Counted from the stretch's first letter, positions 35,637 through 44,285 are shown. The stretch is 64,000 nucleotides of DNA from an uncultured Eubacteriales bacterium (GCA_900542445.1 UQNN01000004.1:62001-126000); one strand, 5' to 3'. Made by a program: numbers and translations. Notes: generated by a model not told the origin, from the letters alone.

Positions 35637-36914
35637 GTGAAAAAGCCGCGGTTTTCGCTGGGCAGCATCGTGATGCTGCTGGCAACGCTTTTTGTCGTTA
35701 TCGGCATGGCGGCGTTCCTGACGCTGATTGCAGGGGATGGCGTATACGAACGGACGCGCGCTGTGTTCGGCCTGCTGGCTGATCAGACCGAGGAAGCGAC
35801 CGCAACGCCGACCGGCGTTCCGACGGCGTCGCCCATGCCCGAAATCACCGAAGGGCCGACGCCCAGCCCATCGCCGACGGCAACGCCCGCGCTTGAGCCG
35901 AAACGATTGACGATTGCTGCCGCCGGCACGATTTACGCGCCGAAGACCGTTCGCGAAAGCGTGCAGGAGGGGACGGATCATTATGATTTTATGACGACCT
36001 TCGAGGGGCTTTCCGGCGCGCTGGAAAACGCCGATCTCTCCATCGTCACGCTGGAAACGCTGGCGGCCGGGCGAGAAAAGGGATACGGCAATTACAACAC
36101 AACGCCGCAGATTCTCGACGCGCTTCGGGCTGTCGGCGTGAATTTTGTGTCGCTGGCGACGGAACGCGCGCTGGATAAGGGATACGACGGGCTGGATATC
36201 ACGGCCAGCGAATTGACCAGCCGCTCGATCGGCTTTGCGGGCGTGTATCCCGACGGCACGAATACGGGCGCGGCGATGGCGAATATCGACGGCGTGCAGG
36301 TTGCCGTGCTAGCCTATACCTATGGTCTGAGCGACGAGGGGCGCGAACGCACGCGGGACGACAGCCGCGGCGTGGTCGCGATGATGGACAGTCAGCGCGT
36401 GGTGCGCGATATTACGCAGGCGCGCGTGGACGGCGCGAACATCGTCGTCGTTCTGCCGCATTGGGGAACGAAAAACCGCGCGCAGACGCCGGATACCGTG
36501 CAGACGATGGCGCGCGAGATGGCGCAGGCGGGCGCGGATGTGATTTTCGGCACACATCCCAATGTGGCGCAGGGCGTCGAACGGCTGCAAACCGTCCGGA
36601 GCGACGGACTGACGTATGAAACGGTCGTCTGTTATTCGCTGGGGTGCCTGCTGACCGATGCGCGGGACAGCGAAAATACGGCGGGCATGGCGGTTCGACT
36701 GGAAATGACCTATGATCCGGCGACCCGACGCGCATCGCCAGGAACGCTGGAAATCGTGCCGCTCTATATCGCCAGACAGAGGGAGGACAGCGGCATTGTC
36801 TACCGTGTGGTGGATGCGGAAAACGAACAGGCGATTCAAAGCCTGACGACAACGGAACAGGCTGCCGCCGCACAGGCAGTCGAGCGCGTCAAAAACGCGA
36901 CACAGGAGGAATGA
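35637..36914 (+). CDS. CapA-like (PGA_cap) protein, apparently degenerate
   Basis: A 425-residue membrane-anchored protein. GTG 35637 follows GGAGGG. The N-terminal helix SIVMLLATLFVVIGMAAFL is followed by a Thr/Pro-rich linker (about 50-80), then a CapA/metallophosphatase-type domain. Family landmarks are recognisable but altered: the usual AGDI/V is AAGTIY, and the NNH motif region reads LATERALDKGYDG; HWGTKN and GTHPNVAQGVE are kept. Loss of metal ligands suggests a non-catalytic or changed role. CapA-type proteins act in poly-gamma-glutamate or envelope polymer handling. Followed directly by a DmpA-type peptidase gene. Confidence 0.75.
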   Translation: MKKPRFSLGSIVMLLATLFVVIGMAAFLTLIAGDGVYERTRAVFGLLADQTEEATATPTGVPTASPMPEITEGPTPSPSPTATPALEPKRLTIAAAGTIYAPKTVRESVQEGTDHYDFMTTFEGLSGALENADLSIVTLETLAAGREKGYGNYNTTPQILDALRAVGVNFVSLATERALDKGYDGLDITASELTSRSIGFAGVYPDGTNTGAAMANIDGVQVAVLAYTYGLSDEGRERTRDDSRGVVAMMDSQRVVRDITQARVDGANIVVVLPHWGTKNRAQTPDTVQTMAREMAQAGADVIFGTHPNVAQGVERLQTVRSDGLTYETVVCYSLGCLLTDARDSENTAGMAVRLEMTYDPATRRASPGTLEIVPLYIARQREDSGIVYRVVDAENEQAIQSLTTTEQAAAAQAVERVKNATQEE

Positions 36915-36916
36915 GC

Positions 36917-37960
36917 ATGAACCGCAAAAGAATTTTGGATTACGGCATCCGCGTCGGCTGTCTGCCGACCGGACCGCTGGATAAAATCACCGATGTGCCG
37001 GGCGTGACCGTCGGCCACGCGACCGTGCGCGACGCGCGCCACCACACCGGCGTGACCGTCATTATGCCGTGCGAGGATAATATGTTCGCAAAAAAGCTGA
37101 CCGCCGCGAGTTTTGTACTCAACGGGTTTGGCAAAACGGCGGGGCTTGTGCAGGTGGATGAGCTGGGCACGCTGGAAACGCCGATTGCGTTGACCAACAC
37201 GCTGAACGTTGGGCTGGTGCACGACGCGCTGGTGACGGTGATGGCCGAGCGCTGCGCAAGGGAGCACGTGGCGATGCACTCCATCAATCCGGTCGTCGGC
37301 GAATGCAACGACGCGCAGCTCAACGCGATTGTGGACAGACCGATTCGAGAGGAACATGTGCGCGAGGCCATTGCAAACGCATGCAGAGACTTTGACGAAG
37401 GCGACGTGGGCGCGGGCGCAGGCACGGTCTGCCACGGGCTCAAGGGCGGCATCGGCTCGGCTTCGCGGCAGATTGAGATTCTGGGCAGAACGTATACCCT
37501 CGGCGTGCTGGTGCAGAGCAATCACGGCTGTCTGGAAGAATTGACTGTCTGCAATCGGCGGCTGGGCGAAGAAATTATCGCCAAACGAAACGCGCGGCCC
37601 GCGCCCGAACCGAACGACCGCGGCTCGATCATGATGGTAACGGCAACCGATCTGCCCGTGTCGGACAGGCAGCTGCGGCGCATCATCAAGCGCTGCTCGG
37701 TCGGGTTGGCGCGCTGCGGTTCGTATTTCGGCCACGGCAGCGGCGACGTGATGATCGGCTTTACCACGGCCAACCGCATGCCTGCAGGCGGCATGCACCG
37801 CGTCGTCACCCAGCAGGTATTGACCGAACATACGCTTGAACTGGCGTTCCGCGCGATTGCGGAGGCGACACAGGAAGCCGTGCTCAATTCGCTTTGCTGC
37901 GCCGACGCGGTGACGGCGGAGGACGGGCGCGTGTTTGAAAGTATCGCAACCTATTTATAA
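36917..37960 (+). CDS. DmpA/BapA-type self-processing aminopeptidase (S58)
   Basis: A 347-residue Ntn-type peptidase precursor. ATG 36917 is seven bases from AGGAGG; the ATG at 36911 is too close. The family opening ITDVPGVTVGHATV is present. Autocleavage should occur before S237 in DRGSIMMVTATD, generating the catalytic N-terminal serine. LARCGSYFGHGSGDVMIGF is the conserved downstream block. Such enzymes release D- or L-residues or beta-amino acids from peptides. It overlaps the stop of the CapA-like gene region, so the two are co-transcribed. Confidence 0.93.
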   Translation: MNRKRILDYGIRVGCLPTGPLDKITDVPGVTVGHATVRDARHHTGVTVIMPCEDNMFAKKLTAASFVLNGFGKTAGLVQVDELGTLETPIALTNTLNVGLVHDALVTVMAERCAREHVAMHSINPVVGECNDAQLNAIVDRPIREEHVREAIANACRDFDEGDVGAGAGTVCHGLKGGIGSASRQIEILGRTYTLGVLVQSNHGCLEELTVCNRRLGEEIIAKRNARPAPEPNDRGSIMMVTATDLPVSDRQLRRIIKRCSVGLARCGSYFGHGSGDVMIGFTTANRMPAGGMHRVVTQQVLTEHTLELAFRAIAEATQEAVLNSLCCADAVTAEDGRVFESIATYL

Positions 37961-38052
37961 TATCAAAAATGGACGCGCATGAGCCGTGTGCTGATAAGAC
38001 AGTAATTTGAGAAAACTACAAAATCGGCATCTGCTAAGCAGGATTGGACAAC

Positions 38053-38095
38053 AAAACAGGCGGCACTCAATTTCGGTTGGGCGCCGCTTGTTTTT
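38053..38095 (+). terminator. Terminator after the DmpA-type gene
   Basis: AAAACAGGCGGC and CTCAA pair with TTGGG and GCCGCTTGTTTT, followed by T; it reads in either direction. Confidence 0.75.
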
Positions 38096-38450
38096 ACATC
38101 TAAGGGTTGAGAATTCCCTGTTTTTTGCACTGTAAAGCAAGGATAACGAAAAGGCTGAAATAGTTATCGCCTCTGTGTGGTTCTTTTGTGAAACAGCGAA
38201 TCGCTGCATAGCGGATACCGTTCGCCGGGGAGTACGTATATTTATAGCTGCGTTAATTACCCTGCAAAACTGTAAAGTTGATAGGTGGGTATTTCGATGC
38301 GGAGTATGTTCGACACGGGAAAAGCAGGAAATCAGCTTGTATTCGCAGAAGAATTACATTTTAGGGTGTTAATTCCGAGTATTCTATTGAAAACAGAGCT
38401 ATCCTTGCGATATGCTGTGTGTACACACCGGCGGGTGGGAGACACGGCAA
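38096..38450. other. AT-rich stretch without a supported gene
   Basis: Two overlapping short frames (up to 67 codons) have poor starts and no family I recognise. Composition is visibly more AT-rich than the flanks. With the next features this looks like the remains of an inserted element. Confidence 0.4.
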
Positions 38451-38754
38451 ATGAAAAAGTTGATTGCATGTACGTTCAATATGACTAGCAGTTGCATGGA
38501 GCTGAAGTTCAGCGACAGCAGTATGATCGCCATTAACTACACCGCTATGGAAAACAAAATTGCTGACAATGTGTATCAGAGGTCATCGACTGACTATCTG
38601 AGCCCCGTTGACGCATGCTGTTTTCGTTTTGAACGGCAAGATGTATTCTGAAGCAGTTACTGAGTACGGTCTTTTGGATCAGATTACATGAGAAGTGAAA
38701 GTTTGGTACACCGACGAGTTGAGAAAGATATACGAGGAAATGACACAGAGGTGA
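38451..38754 (+). pseudogene. Frameshifted small gene (DUF6061-like)
   Basis: The frame from ATG 38451 begins KKLIACTFNMTSSCMELKFS and resembles the small DUF6061 proteins of Clostridia. After about 45-50 codons homology appears to move to the +1 frame (LNGKMYSEAVTEYGLLDQIT), which meets TGA at 38689, then continues in that same frame as EVKVWYTDELRKIYEEMTQR to TGA at 38752. One frameshift and one in-frame stop therefore separate three collinear pieces. The family call is from memory of the N-terminal motif. Confidence 0.6.
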
Positions 38755-38761
38755 ACGATTT

Positions 38762-39541
38762 ATGGAAGTTACATTTATAAATCCCGGTGTCGATTATATG
38801 ATTCAGAGTATCATGCATTTTCAGGCCGAAGGAGAGGCTGAATTCTGGTCTGAACCTTTATACCATTTCTATCCGCAGCTTGACAGGACATTCGCTGCAA
38901 GTTTGCCAGTTGCAGAAAGAAGAGACTACATTCAACGTGCCATGAGGGCCGCGTATGCTGAGTTGGAGAACACAATCAACGAGAAGGTGACCGTATATTC
39001 TCATCACTGGAACGATTGCAAAGCGCAGATTACAGCTGCTTTATCAGAGGCTTTCAGCATAGATTGCACAGGCTTGTTTAATGACCTGCGCTGCAATTTG
39101 AGTTTGAACCCTATTGAGCCGCGTTTTCTAAAAGAGCACTGCTATGACACATTTTATTTGAACAGCGCAAAGGGTGCCATTGGCGGTGGGATACATGAGA
39201 TCATACACTTTATTTGGTTCTATGTATGGAACCAGTTGTTTGAAGATAACTACGACGAATATGAGCGTCCTTCGCTCAAATGGATATTGAGCGAAATGGT
39301 GGTTGAATCCGTGATGAGAGATGAGCGGCTCAGCTCCATCAACCCATATTTCCCGAGAGAAAACGGCGGATGTGTCTATCCGTATTTCTTCGATATGATG
39401 GTAGATGGGAAACCTATTCTTGACACATTGGACGCTATGTACAAAAGCCAGAATATTGAAGATTTTATGCGGAGCAGCTACGCCTATTGTCAAGAACATG
39501 AAGCAGTAATTCGAGAACATATTCTAAAGTCAGAGGGGTAA
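38762..39541 (+). CDS. Unrecognised protein with an HExxH motif
   Basis: A 259-residue protein. ATG 38762 follows AGAGGTGA. No signal peptide or clear membrane helix. HEIIH (H145-H149) inside GAIGGGIHEIIHFIWFYVW matches the zinc-peptidase HExxH pattern, with E178 and E182 in WILSEMVVESVM as possible third ligands 29-33 residues later, as in gluzincin-type enzymes. The rest does not match a family I can name. Codon use is more AT-rich than in the flanks. It sits between a broken gene and a MobC-like gene. Confidence 0.7.
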   Translation: MEVTFINPGVDYMIQSIMHFQAEGEAEFWSEPLYHFYPQLDRTFAASLPVAERRDYIQRAMRAAYAELENTINEKVTVYSHHWNDCKAQITAALSEAFSIDCTGLFNDLRCNLSLNPIEPRFLKEHCYDTFYLNSAKGAIGGGIHEIIHFIWFYVWNQLFEDNYDEYERPSLKWILSEMVVESVMRDERLSSINPYFPRENGGCVYPYFFDMMVDGKPILDTLDAMYKSQNIEDFMRSSYAYCQEHEAVIREHILKSEG

Positions 39542-39544
39542 GCC

Positions 39545-39739
39545 ATGCCTGACAACAGGAACTGGAATCGACCGATACAGGTCAAATTTTTCGTAGACGA
39601 AAGAGAACTCGGCTTGATAAAGGCGAGGATGGCGCAGCTTGGGATAGAGAATATGAGCGCTTACCTTCGCAAAATGGCGATCAACGGATATGAGGAAAAA
39701 CCGGATTTGCCTGAACGCCGTGAACCGAACAATCCTTGA
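39545..39739 (+). CDS. MobC-like small protein (mobilisation-type)
   Basis: A 64-residue product starting three bases after the previous stop. RPIQVKFFVDERELGLIKAR followed by MAQLGIENMSAYLRKMAING has the ribbon-helix-helix look of the N-terminal part of plasmid mobilisation protein MobC, which binds at oriT. Normal MobC is about twice as long, and no relaxase gene follows, so this is probably a remnant of an integrative or mobilisable element. Confidence 0.65.
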   Translation: MPDNRNWNRPIQVKFFVDERELGLIKARMAQLGIENMSAYLRKMAINGYEEKPDLPERREPNNP

Positions 39740-40026
39740 CTCACTTTTCAAGATGGAGTAATGTTCAGCTCCGCAGGAGCGCAGCCGATTTCTCTGAAAT
39801 CGTTCCGGGGTTTGGGGTATTTCCCCAACAAGATTGCACGGGTGTATAAACACGAGCATTGCGTGTGCCAAAAAGCAGCATGGTATGCAGTATACACATC
39901 TTAGAGGATTGGCGAGAGTGACCTCTCAGCTTACCCACTTATTTGCGTCCATGAATCTAAAAAACTGGCAACTTGGAAGGACAAGAACGGCCTTCTTTGG
40001 CGGCTTGAAAAGCTGTTTATGATCAT
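39740..40026. other. Non-coding tail of the AT-rich island
   Basis: Contains a partial dispersed-repeat copy (CCGGGGTTTGGGGTATTTCC near 39806-39825). I see no supported gene. A short frame near 39965-40020 reads LATWKDKNGLLWRLEKLF and may be a fragment of a lost gene. Confidence 0.4.
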
Positions 40027-40063
40027 AAAAGGGTACTTTCGCGAACCGAAAGTACCCTTTTTG
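40027..40063. terminator. Bidirectional terminator
   Basis: AAAAGGGTACTTTCG pairs with CGAAAGTACCCTTTT. It ends the flavodoxin operon on the minus strand. Confidence 0.85.
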
Positions 40064-40101
40064 TCGACAGGCTGATGGACGCGCATTGCGCGTCCATTTT
40101 T

Positions 40102-40509
40102 TTACTTCAAAGCTTCGCCAAGCGCGGCGCAGGCGGCCAGCGCCGCGTTGTCCGGCTCGTCCTGGCAGATGACGCTCTCGGCGCAAAGCGTGATGCCCGC
40201 CGCTGCGCAGTCGCTCTCCCAGGTGCGCATCCATTCGCCGCCGCCCCAGCCGTAGGAGCCGAACAGCGCGACTTTCTTGCCCGCCAGAGACGGCTTCACG
40301 GCCTCGAACATCGGCTCAAATTCGGAATCTTCCAGTTGCTCGGCGCCCATGGACGGGCAGCCGAAAGCAATCGCGGCATAATTCGCGGCCTTGTCCGCAT
40401 CGAACTCGGCGGCGGTGAAAAGATCGGCCTGAGCGGCGGCGGCGACAGCCTGCGCCATCGCCTCGGTATGGCCCGTTCCGCTCCAATACACAACAGCAAC
40501 TTGACTCAT
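40102..40509 (-). CDS. Flavodoxin
   Basis: A 135-residue FMN electron carrier. The phosphate loop is YWSGTGHTEAMA (about 8-19), and the isoalloxazine-contacting loop is LFGSYGWGGGEWM. AFGCPSMGAEQLED is the 50s loop. Short-chain flavodoxins replace ferredoxin when iron is scarce. ATG 40509 follows AAAGGAG. It is the second gene of a two-gene operon with DUF3793, under a promoter with two palindromic operators. Confidence 0.95.
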   Translation of the reverse strand: MSQVAVVYWSGTGHTEAMAQAVAAAAQADLFTAAEFDADKAANYAAIAFGCPSMGAEQLEDSEFEPMFEAVKPSLAGKKVALFGSYGWGGGEWMRTWESDCAAAGITLCAESVICQDEPDNAALAACAALGEALK

Positions 40510-40558
40510 TTGAAAATCTCCTTTCTATATCGCGGGAGTTTCTCCCGGTCAGGCAAAA

Positions 40559-41113
40559 TTATACGGCAACTGCGAGCTGATCGAGCGTTCTTCCGCAGGC
40601 GAACAGGCGTTTATAAACGCTGGTGCACTTGCGGAATTTATCAAACGCTTTCTGCGCGGCGCATGCGTCGGTATAGCATTTCCAGCAGCCGCAGCACAGG
40701 CAGTTGCGCCCTTTGTTGGCGATGAACGCGACGACATCGTCGATCGGATAGCCCAGAAACAGGCCGATTTCGTGCGGAAACGCGCCGCCCTGCGAAAGGC
40801 GCGCGCAGAGCAGATCCACCGCGTCCTCAACCGTCAGATACGGATAACCCTGCTCGGTCAAAAAGGCGGCTTCCTTTTCACAGGCGAGCATGCGGCAAAG
40901 CTGGCAGGGCCGGTAAAGATAGCACAGCGCGCGTCCGTCGCCCACGTCGATCACGCGGATGGCCAGTCCTTTGGGCGCAAGTTCGTCGGAGAGCGCCCGC
41001 GCTTCACGCATCGTATACGCCATGTCCTCCGGTCGAATGCTGAACAGACTGCCGCATTTGAGGCTGGCCAGCGTGGGCGAACAGTGGTCGATGAGCATGG
41101 GGACGATGGACAC
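40559..41113 (-). CDS. DUF3793 family protein
   Basis: A 184-residue protein of unknown activity. The frame could start at ATG 41122 or further upstream, but AAGGAG lies immediately before that ATG and nine bases before GTG 41113, so GTG is chosen. Family features include the CYLYRPCQLCRMLAC, FLGYPIDDVVAFIANKG and CLCCGCWKCYTDACAA blocks, with many cysteines that could bind iron or zinc. DUF3793 genes often sit next to flavodoxin or iron-uptake genes, which fits the neighbouring flavodoxin and the operators. Confidence 0.85.
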   Translation of the reverse strand: MSIVPMLIDHCSPTLASLKCGSLFSIRPEDMAYTMREARALSDELAPKGLAIRVIDVGDGRALCYLYRPCQLCRMLACEKEAAFLTEQGYPYLTVEDAVDLLCARLSQGGAFPHEIGLFLGYPIDDVVAFIANKGRNCLCCGCWKCYTDACAAQKAFDKFRKCTSVYKRLFACGRTLDQLAVAV

Positions 41114-41137
41114 GGCGGACATCTCCTTCACAGATTA

Positions 41138-41153
41138 GTTAGCATATTCTAAC
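41138..41153. promoter_or_regulatory. Operator 1, GTTAG-N6-CTAAC
   Basis: Perfect 5-base arms GTTAG (41138-41142) and CTAAC (41149-41153) in the leader of the DUF3793 gene. Identical arms and spacing occur at operator 2. Confidence 0.65.
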
Positions 41154-41194
41154 CTATCTTCAAAAAAATATGCAGATCAAAGTCGAAAGAATTT

Positions 41195-41212
41195 CGTTAG
41201 ACTGAGCTAACG
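41195..41212. promoter_or_regulatory. Operator 2, CGTTAG-N6-CTAACG
   Basis: Six-base arms at 41195-41200 and 41207-41212, placed right at the predicted transcription start of the DUF3793-flavodoxin operon, so a bound repressor would block initiation. The TTAG/CTAA arms are reminiscent of DtxR/IdeR-type iron boxes. Confidence 0.7.
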
Positions 41213-41218
41213 ATTAGC

Positions 41219-41247
41219 ATTATACAGAAGTTGAGCCGTTCTGTCAA
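41219..41247 (-). promoter_or_regulatory. Promoter of the DUF3793-flavodoxin operon
   Basis: Minus strand TTGACA (41247-41242), 17-base spacer, TATAAT (41224-41219): perfect consensus. Confidence 0.9.
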
Positions 41248-41255
41248 GGGGAGAA

Positions 41256-41284
41256 TTGACACATTGAAACAAATTGCGTATAAT
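41256..41284 (+). promoter_or_regulatory. Promoter of the HAD phosphatase pair
   Basis: TTGACA 41256-41261, 17-base spacer, TATAAT 41279-41284, back to back with the flavodoxin promoter. It rules out the upstream ATG at 41287. Confidence 0.9.
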
Positions 41285-41322
41285 GAATGAATCGAAAAAC
41301 GCGCGCAAAGGAGGAATACTGC

Positions 41323-42171
41323 ATGGAAAAACGTCCAATTCTGGCCATTATGTACGACTTTGACCATACGCTTTCCCCGCGGGATATGCAGGAATACGGC
41401 TTCATTCCGGATTTGGGCATGGAGGCGGACGCGTTCTGGCACAAGTGCGTCACGGCCATGAAGCAGAACCAGATGGATCAGATTCTGGCGTATATGTATA
41501 TGATGCTGGAAGAGGCGAAGGGCAAGCTGATTGTCAACCGCAGCATGCTGCGGGCGCTGGGCAAGGACGTGCAGCTCTTTGACGGCGTGAGCGACTGGTT
41601 TGCGCGCGTGAACGATTATGCTGAAAGCAAGGGGTTAGTGCCGGAACACTATATCATCTCTTCGGGCCTGAAGGAGATCATCGAGGGCACGCCGATAGCG
41701 AAGGAGTTTAAGGAGATTTACGCCGCGTCGTTCTGCTATGACGAGCACGGGGTGGCATGCTGGCCCGCGATGGCAGTCAATTATACCAGCAAAACGCAGT
41801 TCCTTTTCCGCGTGAACAAGGGCGTGCTGGATGTGACCGAGCACCGCGCGCTCAATGAATTCATGCCGGAGGAAAAGCGGCGCGTGCCGTTTTCCAACAT
41901 GATTTATATCGGCGACGGCTTGACCGACGTGCCGAGCATGAAGCTGACCAAGCTCAACGGCGGCCATTCCATTGCGGTTTGGCAGGAGGACGAGCAGATC
42001 AGCAACGAAATGCTGCTTGAGGGGCGCGTGGATTTTGCCGTCAAGGCGGATTACAGCCGGGGAAGCGACATGGAAAAGATGGTCTTTGCCATCATCGACC
42101 AGATTGCCGCCAGCGCCAAAACCGCGCAGATGCACGTGGCGGCCTGCGACCGGGCGAAGAACGCCGTTTAA
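41323..42171 (+). CDS. HAD-superfamily phosphatase
   Basis: A 282-residue cytosolic hydrolase. ATG 41323 follows AAAGGAGG. Motif I is MYDFDHTLSP, motif II is IISSGL, and motif IV is IYIGDGLTDVPSM. A large helical cap lies between motifs I and II. It resembles phosphoserine-phosphatase-like HAD enzymes, but the aspartate-plus-two position carries H rather than D in DFDHT, which is tolerated in some members. The substrate is unknown. Likely co-transcribed with the next HAD gene. Confidence 0.85.
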   Translation: MEKRPILAIMYDFDHTLSPRDMQEYGFIPDLGMEADAFWHKCVTAMKQNQMDQILAYMYMMLEEAKGKLIVNRSMLRALGKDVQLFDGVSDWFARVNDYAESKGLVPEHYIISSGLKEIIEGTPIAKEFKEIYAASFCYDEHGVACWPAMAVNYTSKTQFLFRVNKGVLDVTEHRALNEFMPEEKRRVPFSNMIYIGDGLTDVPSMKLTKLNGGHSIAVWQEDEQISNEMLLEGRVDFAVKADYSRGSDMEKMVFAIIDQIAASAKTAQMHVAACDRAKNAV

Positions 42172-42202
42172 GCGCGCCGATGCGGCGGAGAGGATAGGAA
42201 AC

Positions 42203-43018
42203 ATGAAAAAAAGGAAATTGCTCGTGCTGGATATCGACGGCACGCTGACCAATACGCAGAAGGATATCACGCCCAAAACGCTGGAGGCGATTTTGAAAAT
42301 CGAACAGATGGGCCATGCGGTCGCACTGGCTTCCGGTCGGCCGACGGGCGGCATGCGGCGCTATATCGGCGAGCTGGAGCTGGCGAAATACGGCAATTAT
42401 GCCATCAGCTACAATGGCGCATGCGTCACCAACATGCAGACGAATGAAATTGTGTATAAAAACGTACTGCCGGATTACGTTGCGCCGTGGATGCTCGATT
42501 ACGCCCGCGAACACGATCTGGGCATGTGCATTTACGACGGAAACACGGTCGTCTGCGGCACACGCGTGGATCGTTATCTGGAGCGGGAAACCGTGCTCAA
42601 CGGTTTTAACCGCGTGATGGTGGAGAACTTTGACGACTACCGCGGCATGGACATGTTCAAGGCGCTGCTGACCGCGCCGCCCGTACGCGCGGCTGAACAC
42701 GAAAAACGCCTTGCCCGCCGGTTTATGGGCAGGTTGAGCGTCTATCGCAGCGAACCGTTTTTCATTGAAATCATGCCGCACGGCGTGGACAAAGGCGCGG
42801 CGATCGCGGGCCTGATCGAGCGCCTTGGACTGGAACGCGAGGACGTAATCGCCTGCGGCGATGGTCTTAACGATCTGGCCATGATCAAGTATGCGGGGCT
42901 GGGCGTGGCGATGGGCAACGCTCAGCCGGAAATTAAGGCTGCCGCCGATGTGGTGACGGGTACGAACGACGAGGACGGCCTGGTCAGCGTGATCGAGCAA
43001 TACATCCTGAACGCCTGA
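42203..43018 (+). CDS. Cof-type HAD hydrolase
   Basis: A 271-residue phosphatase of the Cof/IIB group. LLVLDIDGTLTNTQKDI is motif I, ALASGRPTGGM motif II, the lysine in GVDKGAAI motif III, and IACGDGLNDLAMIKYAG motif IV, with the C2-type alpha/beta cap in between. Such enzymes dephosphorylate sugar phosphates, nucleotides or flavin precursors. Its end overlaps that of the convergent flippase gene by 35 bases. Confidence 0.93.
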   Translation: MKKRKLLVLDIDGTLTNTQKDITPKTLEAILKIEQMGHAVALASGRPTGGMRRYIGELELAKYGNYAISYNGACVTNMQTNEIVYKNVLPDYVAPWMLDYAREHDLGMCIYDGNTVVCGTRVDRYLERETVLNGFNRVMVENFDDYRGMDMFKALLTAPPVRAAEHEKRLARRFMGRLSVYRSEPFFIEIMPHGVDKGAAIAGLIERLGLEREDVIACGDGLNDLAMIKYAGLGVAMGNAQPEIKAAADVVTGTNDEDGLVSVIEQYILNA

Positions 43019-44285
43019 GCACAAGCAGGCTGAGCAGCAGCGTCAATCCCTGAACCGCGCCAAGCGAGATGACCGCGCCCCACAGGCCGATGACGGGCAC
43101 GAGAAACTGTACCGTCAGCACACCGAGCAGGCCGGAAGCCAGCGAAATCTTCAGCGACGCGCCTTGCAGGCCGAGCGCGTTCATGATGCCGCCGCAGACA
43201 TGCGTTGTCGCGATGATCGGGATGAGCGCGCACGAGCCGCGCAGCAGCGGCAGAAGCGCCGCCTGACGGAAGAAGAAATTCGCAATCAGCGGCGCAAACA
43301 GCCATACGCCGGCCGACGCCGCCGCGCCGATGGCGAGCGACGCGAGAATCATCCGCGTGGAGAGCGTGCAGAGCGGCTGTCCGTCCGTCTGGCGCTTCGT
43401 CAGTTCGGGTGCGGCGGCCATGCTCAGGCTGCACGTGATGAACGAGGGCATGAACAAAATGGGTTTGAGCATGCCGTGGAACACGCCGAGGCTGGCCATC
43501 GCTTCCGCAGCGGAAAGGCCGAACAGCTGAAGCCGCGCCGGAATGAGCGTCGCATTGACCGTCTGCATCAGCGAAGAGACGAGGCGCATGCCCGTCAGAG
43601 GCAGGGTAAGAGCGAGCAGCTCACGGAAGACCGGCTTTCGAGAGCCTTCGCCCTGGGCGAAGAGCACGAGCCGAGCGCCGAGCACGAGCATCAGGATGAG
43701 TCCGGCGGTTTCGCCCGCAAGAGTTGCGACAGCCGGAATGGCCGCGCGAAAGAGCGTTGGCCAGCCGCGCAGACCGTAGACCAGCCGGACGCACAGCAAC
43801 GCGCGGACAATCTGTTCGAGCAATTCGCTGACGGCGGGCGGAACGGGCTGGCCGATGCCGTAATAATACCCGTTCAGCACGCAGGATACGCCGAGAATCG
43901 GGATGCACGGCAGAAAACACAGCAGTGCAGGCAGGGTTTGAACGTCGCCGAGCCACAGGCACAGCGGCTCGCGGAAGAGAAATGCCAGTGCGGCAATCAG
44001 CAGGCTGACGGGCAGCGCAAGCAGCAGCGCACAGCGCACGACGCGAACCCGGCGCGCGCCTTCCGTTTTGGCGCACATGCGCGAGACGGCGATGGGCAGG
44101 CCCGTGACGACGGGCGTGATGAGCAGCATTTGCGCGCTCTGCGCCAGTTCGACAAGGCCCATTGTCTGTGCGCCCAGCTCGCGGGAGAGCCACAACCGCA
44201 GCAGGAAGCCGACCGAACGAACCGCGAAATGCGACGCGCTCAAAAAGAGCGTTTTTTGAATCAGCGTTTTACCGCGCACGACCAT
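42984..44285 (-). CDS. SpoVB-like polysaccharide/lipid flippase (MOP superfamily)
   Basis: A 433-residue integral membrane protein with about 12-14 hydrophobic segments. MVVRGKTLIQKTLFLSASHF opens as in the SpoVB/MurJ-related group used in spore cortex assembly. ATG 44285 is chosen because the frame upstream passes through a dispersed repeat; its ribosome site is weak. LVSSLMQTVNATLIPARLQL resembles the central TM7-8 region of SpoVB-like proteins. It would flip lipid-linked precursors; which one is not evident. Confidence 0.82.
   Translation of the reverse strand: MVVRGKTLIQKTLFLSASHFAVRSVGFLLRLWLSRELGAQTMGLVELAQSAQMLLITPVVTGLPIAVSRMCAKTEGARRVRVVRCALLLALPVSLLIAALAFLFREPLCLWLGDVQTLPALLCFLPCIPILGVSCVLNGYYYGIGQPVPPAVSELLEQIVRALLCVRLVYGLRGWPTLFRAAIPAVATLAGETAGLILMLVLGARLVLFAQGEGSRKPVFRELLALTLPLTGMRLVSSLMQTVNATLIPARLQLFGLSAAEAMASLGVFHGMLKPILFMPSFITCSLSMAAAPELTKRQTDGQPLCTLSTRMILASLAIGAAASAGVWLFAPLIANFFFRQAALLPLLRGSCALIPIIATTHVCGGIMNALGLQGASLKISLASGLLGVLTVQFLVPVIGLWGAVISLGAVQGLTLLLSLLVLRRSGCIARSR

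Noticed and set aside
39545..39739. Complete mobilisation module with relaxase
   Set aside because: Only a MobC-like 64-residue product is present; no relaxase or oriT-type nick region was found in the flanks.
37961..40026. Insertion sequence with terminal inverted repeats
   Set aside because: No transposase frame and no matching terminal repeats could be seen at the composition borders.
42984..43018. Misassembly at the 35-base overlap of convergent genes
   Set aside because: Both proteins keep normal C-terminal ends; short convergent overlaps are common in compact genomes.
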